Positions 6,524-7,479 of a DNA stretch of 7,479 nt are shown here, piece by piece. The stretch's first letter is position 1. Each line of letters opens with the position of its first letter. The notes under the pieces were generated by a model, which saw only the letters and a list, made by a program, of their open reading frames with translations, did not search any database and was not told the DNA's origin. Where the stretch lies: positions 1-7,479 of the forward strand of contig JAAZDU010000156.1 of NCBI GenBank assembly GCA_012512665.1, written 5' to 3'. Made by a program: the position numbers and the translations under genes. The stretch comes from Bacillota bacterium (GTDB lineage: Bacteria; Bacillota; Dethiobacteria; DTU022; JAAZDU01).

Positions 6524-6536
6524 AAAAAAATTTTTT
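6524..6536. other. A7T6 tract between enhancer sites and promoter
   Basis: Seven A followed by six T, in a very AT-rich stretch between the palindromes and the -24/-12 promoter. A-tracts affect DNA shape, so it may help the looping that sigma-54 activation needs; that role is inference. Confidence 0.4.
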
Positions 6537-6580
6537 GTAAGTCTGTTTTAAGTAAACTTTCTTAATTATCGAGCTGAACA

Positions 6581-6594
6581 GTCAGTACGTTGAC
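6581..6594. promoter_or_regulatory. Upstream activator site 1, GTCAG-N4-TTGAC
   Basis: GTCAG-TACG-TTGAC is a palindrome with one mismatch and the same architecture as the two sites further upstream. Its centre is about 150 bases before the predicted transcription start of the transporter gene. Its centre-to-centre distance to site 2 is 45 bases. It is a likely binding site for a Fis-HTH regulator dimer. Confidence 0.65.
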
Positions 6595-6624
6595 ACTAAT
6601 AATCGCTTGTGCTGTTAAAACTAC

Positions 6625-6640
6625 TGTCAGTAAGCTGACA
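6625..6640. promoter_or_regulatory. Upstream activator site 2, TGTCAG-N4-CTGACA
   Basis: A perfect 6+6 palindrome (TGTCAG-TAAG-CTGACA). With site 3 it forms a closely spaced pair, centres 18 bases apart (under two helical turns), suited to cooperative binding of activator dimers before the transporter promoter. Confidence 0.75.
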
Positions 6641-6643
6641 TGC

Positions 6644-6657
6644 GTCAGGTTACTGAC
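6644..6657. promoter_or_regulatory. Upstream activator site 3, GTCAG-N4-CTGAC
   Basis: A perfect 5+5 palindrome (GTCAG-GTTA-CTGAC), only 11 bases beyond the stop codon of the adjacent regulator. It shares half-sites and spacing with sites 1 and 2. Confidence 0.75.
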
Positions 6658-6668
6658 AATATCAATAA

Positions 6669-7479
6669 TTAAAGGTATTCTTTCATATTGTAATAATTTA
6701 GTTTATAATACAGGGTGCTTCTAGGGATATTTAAAATTTTAGCTGCCCTGCTTTTGTTCCCTTTTACCATCTGCATTACCCTGGCAATAGTCTGTTGTTC
6801 TGCTTTAGCTACGCAAGCCTTTAGCTCAAATAGTTCTTCCATGCGCTTATTTCTTTTTTGCAGTTGTTCTCTTATATAGTCAGGGATGCTGTTAATGTCA
6901 ATTTTCCCGGCCTGTGAAAAAATAACCAGATGCTCCACGGTGTTCCTCAGCTCGCGCACATTTCCCTTCCACTCATAATTCATTAGCAATGCAATTATAT
7001 CAGGAGTTATCCTGGGCGGGGTGAGCTTATTTTTTTGGCAAAATTCCTGCACAAAACATTCTACCAGCAGGGGTATATCCTCTTTTCTTTCTCTTAAGGG
7101 AGGCAGCTCAATTTTTACAACGTTTAACCTGTAATAAAGGTCTTCCCGAAACTGCCCTTCTTTAACCATATTTTCCAGATCTTTATTAGAAGCAGAAATA
7201 ACTCTGACATCAATATCAATAGCTTTTTCAGAGCCTACCCTGTATATTTTTTGTTCCTGAAGCACCCGCAAAAGCTTTGCCTGCATCTGTGCAGGCATAT
7301 CGCCTATCTCATCAAGAAAAAGCGTTCCCCTGTCAGCCATCTCAAATTTACCCATTTTCCCTTTGCGCAATGCCCCGGTAAAAGCTCCGGCCACGTAGCC
7401 AAACATTTCACTTTCAAAAAGGTGTTCTGGGATAGCGCTGCAGTTAATGGCTACAAATGGTCCTTTCCTGCCGCTAGCC
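6669..7479 (-). CDS. Sigma-54-dependent transcriptional activator, N-terminus outside the window
   Basis: The frame is open from the right edge to TAA at 6669, 269 codons, starting with [13 protein letters not shown] just after where Walker A would be. Visible parts are the FESEMFGY segment, the GAFTGA sigma-54 loop (window residues 31-36), Walker [11 protein letters not shown] (51-60), the YYRLNV arginine-finger region, and a Fis-type helix-turn-helix near 241-260 ([10 protein letters not shown] then [10 protein letters not shown]). It is a clear paralogue of the regulator at 3058-4464 along its whole visible length. The sensor domain and start are not visible. The ATG at 7406 is internal to the AAA+ domain and is not the start. 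The downstream control region and transporter make it the likely activator of the transporter operon. Confidence 0.93.
   Translation of the reverse strand, partial: ASGRKGPFVAINCSAIPEHLFESEMFGYVAGAFTGALRKGKMGKFEMADRGTLFLDEIGDMPAQMQAKLLRVLQEQKIYRVGSEKAIDIDVRVISASNKDLENMVKEGQFREDLYYRLNVVKIELPPLRERKEDIPLLVECFVQEFCQKNKLTPPRITPDIIALLMNYEWKGNVRELRNTVEHLVIFSQAGKIDINSIPDYIREQLQKRNKRMEELFELKACVAKAEQQTIARVMQMVKGNKSRAAKILNIPRSTLYYKLNYYNMKEYL

Larger units (their letters stand above)
6625..6658 (-). terminator. Hairpin made of the two paired palindromes, possible terminator of the regulator gene
   Basis: Read together, sites 2 and 3 are one 34-base inverted repeat: TGTCAGTAA pairs with TTACTGACA (9 bp), then a G/G mismatch, then CTGAC with GTCAG (5 bp) around a 4-base loop. 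It begins 10 bases after the regulator's stop. On the minus strand it is followed by GTAGTTTT, a weak T run, so termination is possible but not strongly indicated. The hairpin may just be a by-product of two identical palindromes. Confidence 0.4.
6333..6668. other. 336-base control region between regulator and transporter
   Basis: No gene is visible here on either strand. From the regulator side it holds a hairpin-forming pair of palindromes (6625-6658), a third palindrome (6581-6594), an AT-rich stretch with an A7T6 tract (6524-6536), a sigma-54 promoter (6447-6461), a leader with a 13-base palindrome TTAAACGGTTTAA (6381-6393), and the transporter's ribosome binding site (6343-6352). Confidence 0.85.

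Noticed and set aside
1..7479. CRISPR array, insertion sequence, tRNA or rRNA
   Set aside because: No regularly spaced repeats, transposase frames, terminal repeats or recognisable RNA gene sequences were seen; the short palindromes are explained as regulatory sites.

Overview
The window looks like chromosomal DNA from an anaerobic Gram-positive bacterium of the Clostridia type, possibly a thermophile. This is an inference from the strong AAGGAGG-type ribosome binding sites, tightly packed and overlapping genes, moderate GC content, and oxygen-sensitive iron-sulfur redox proteins under sigma-54 control. Every gene I can support is on the minus strand, so transcription runs from right to left. 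Both ends of the window cut through genes.

Reading with transcription, the window opens (7479 to 6669) with the C-terminal two thirds of a sigma-54 enhancer-binding regulator. A 336-base gap follows (6333-6668). It holds three palindromic TGTCAG-N4-CTGACA type sites, an A7T6 tract and a consensus -24/-12 promoter, laid out as a classic sigma-54 control region. That promoter faces a sodium-dependent amino acid transporter of the NSS/SNF family (4827-6332) and a 34-residue single-helix partner of the MetS type (4686-4790).

Next comes a second intergenic region with a perfect 17-bp inverted repeat. One arm carries a second consensus sigma-54 promoter (4602-4616). It would drive a complete PAS / AAA+ / Fis-HTH regulator (3058-4464), a possible 32-codon membrane peptide gene, and then five overlapping redox genes: a [2Fe-2S] HcnA-like protein, an FAD/NAD(P) oxidoreductase, a two-cluster ferredoxin, a BFD-type [2Fe-2S] protein and a DAO-family FAD amine/amino acid dehydrogenase (cut by the left edge). 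Apart from the first small protein, the order matches the pdhA-pdhF-pdhX-pdhB clusters of dye-linked L-proline dehydrogenase in Thermococcales, and also recalls HcnABC and opine/sarcosine oxidases.

Taken together, the window reads as an import-and-oxidise module. An amino acid or N-methyl/cyclic amino acid is taken up by the NSS carrier and oxidised by the DAO subunit, and electrons pass through FAD, [2Fe-2S] and [4Fe-4S] centres to an unknown acceptor. The two regulators have almost identical DNA-recognition helices, so they may share operators. The substrate cannot be decided from this window: proline, hydroxyproline, sarcosine or another secondary amine are all possible.
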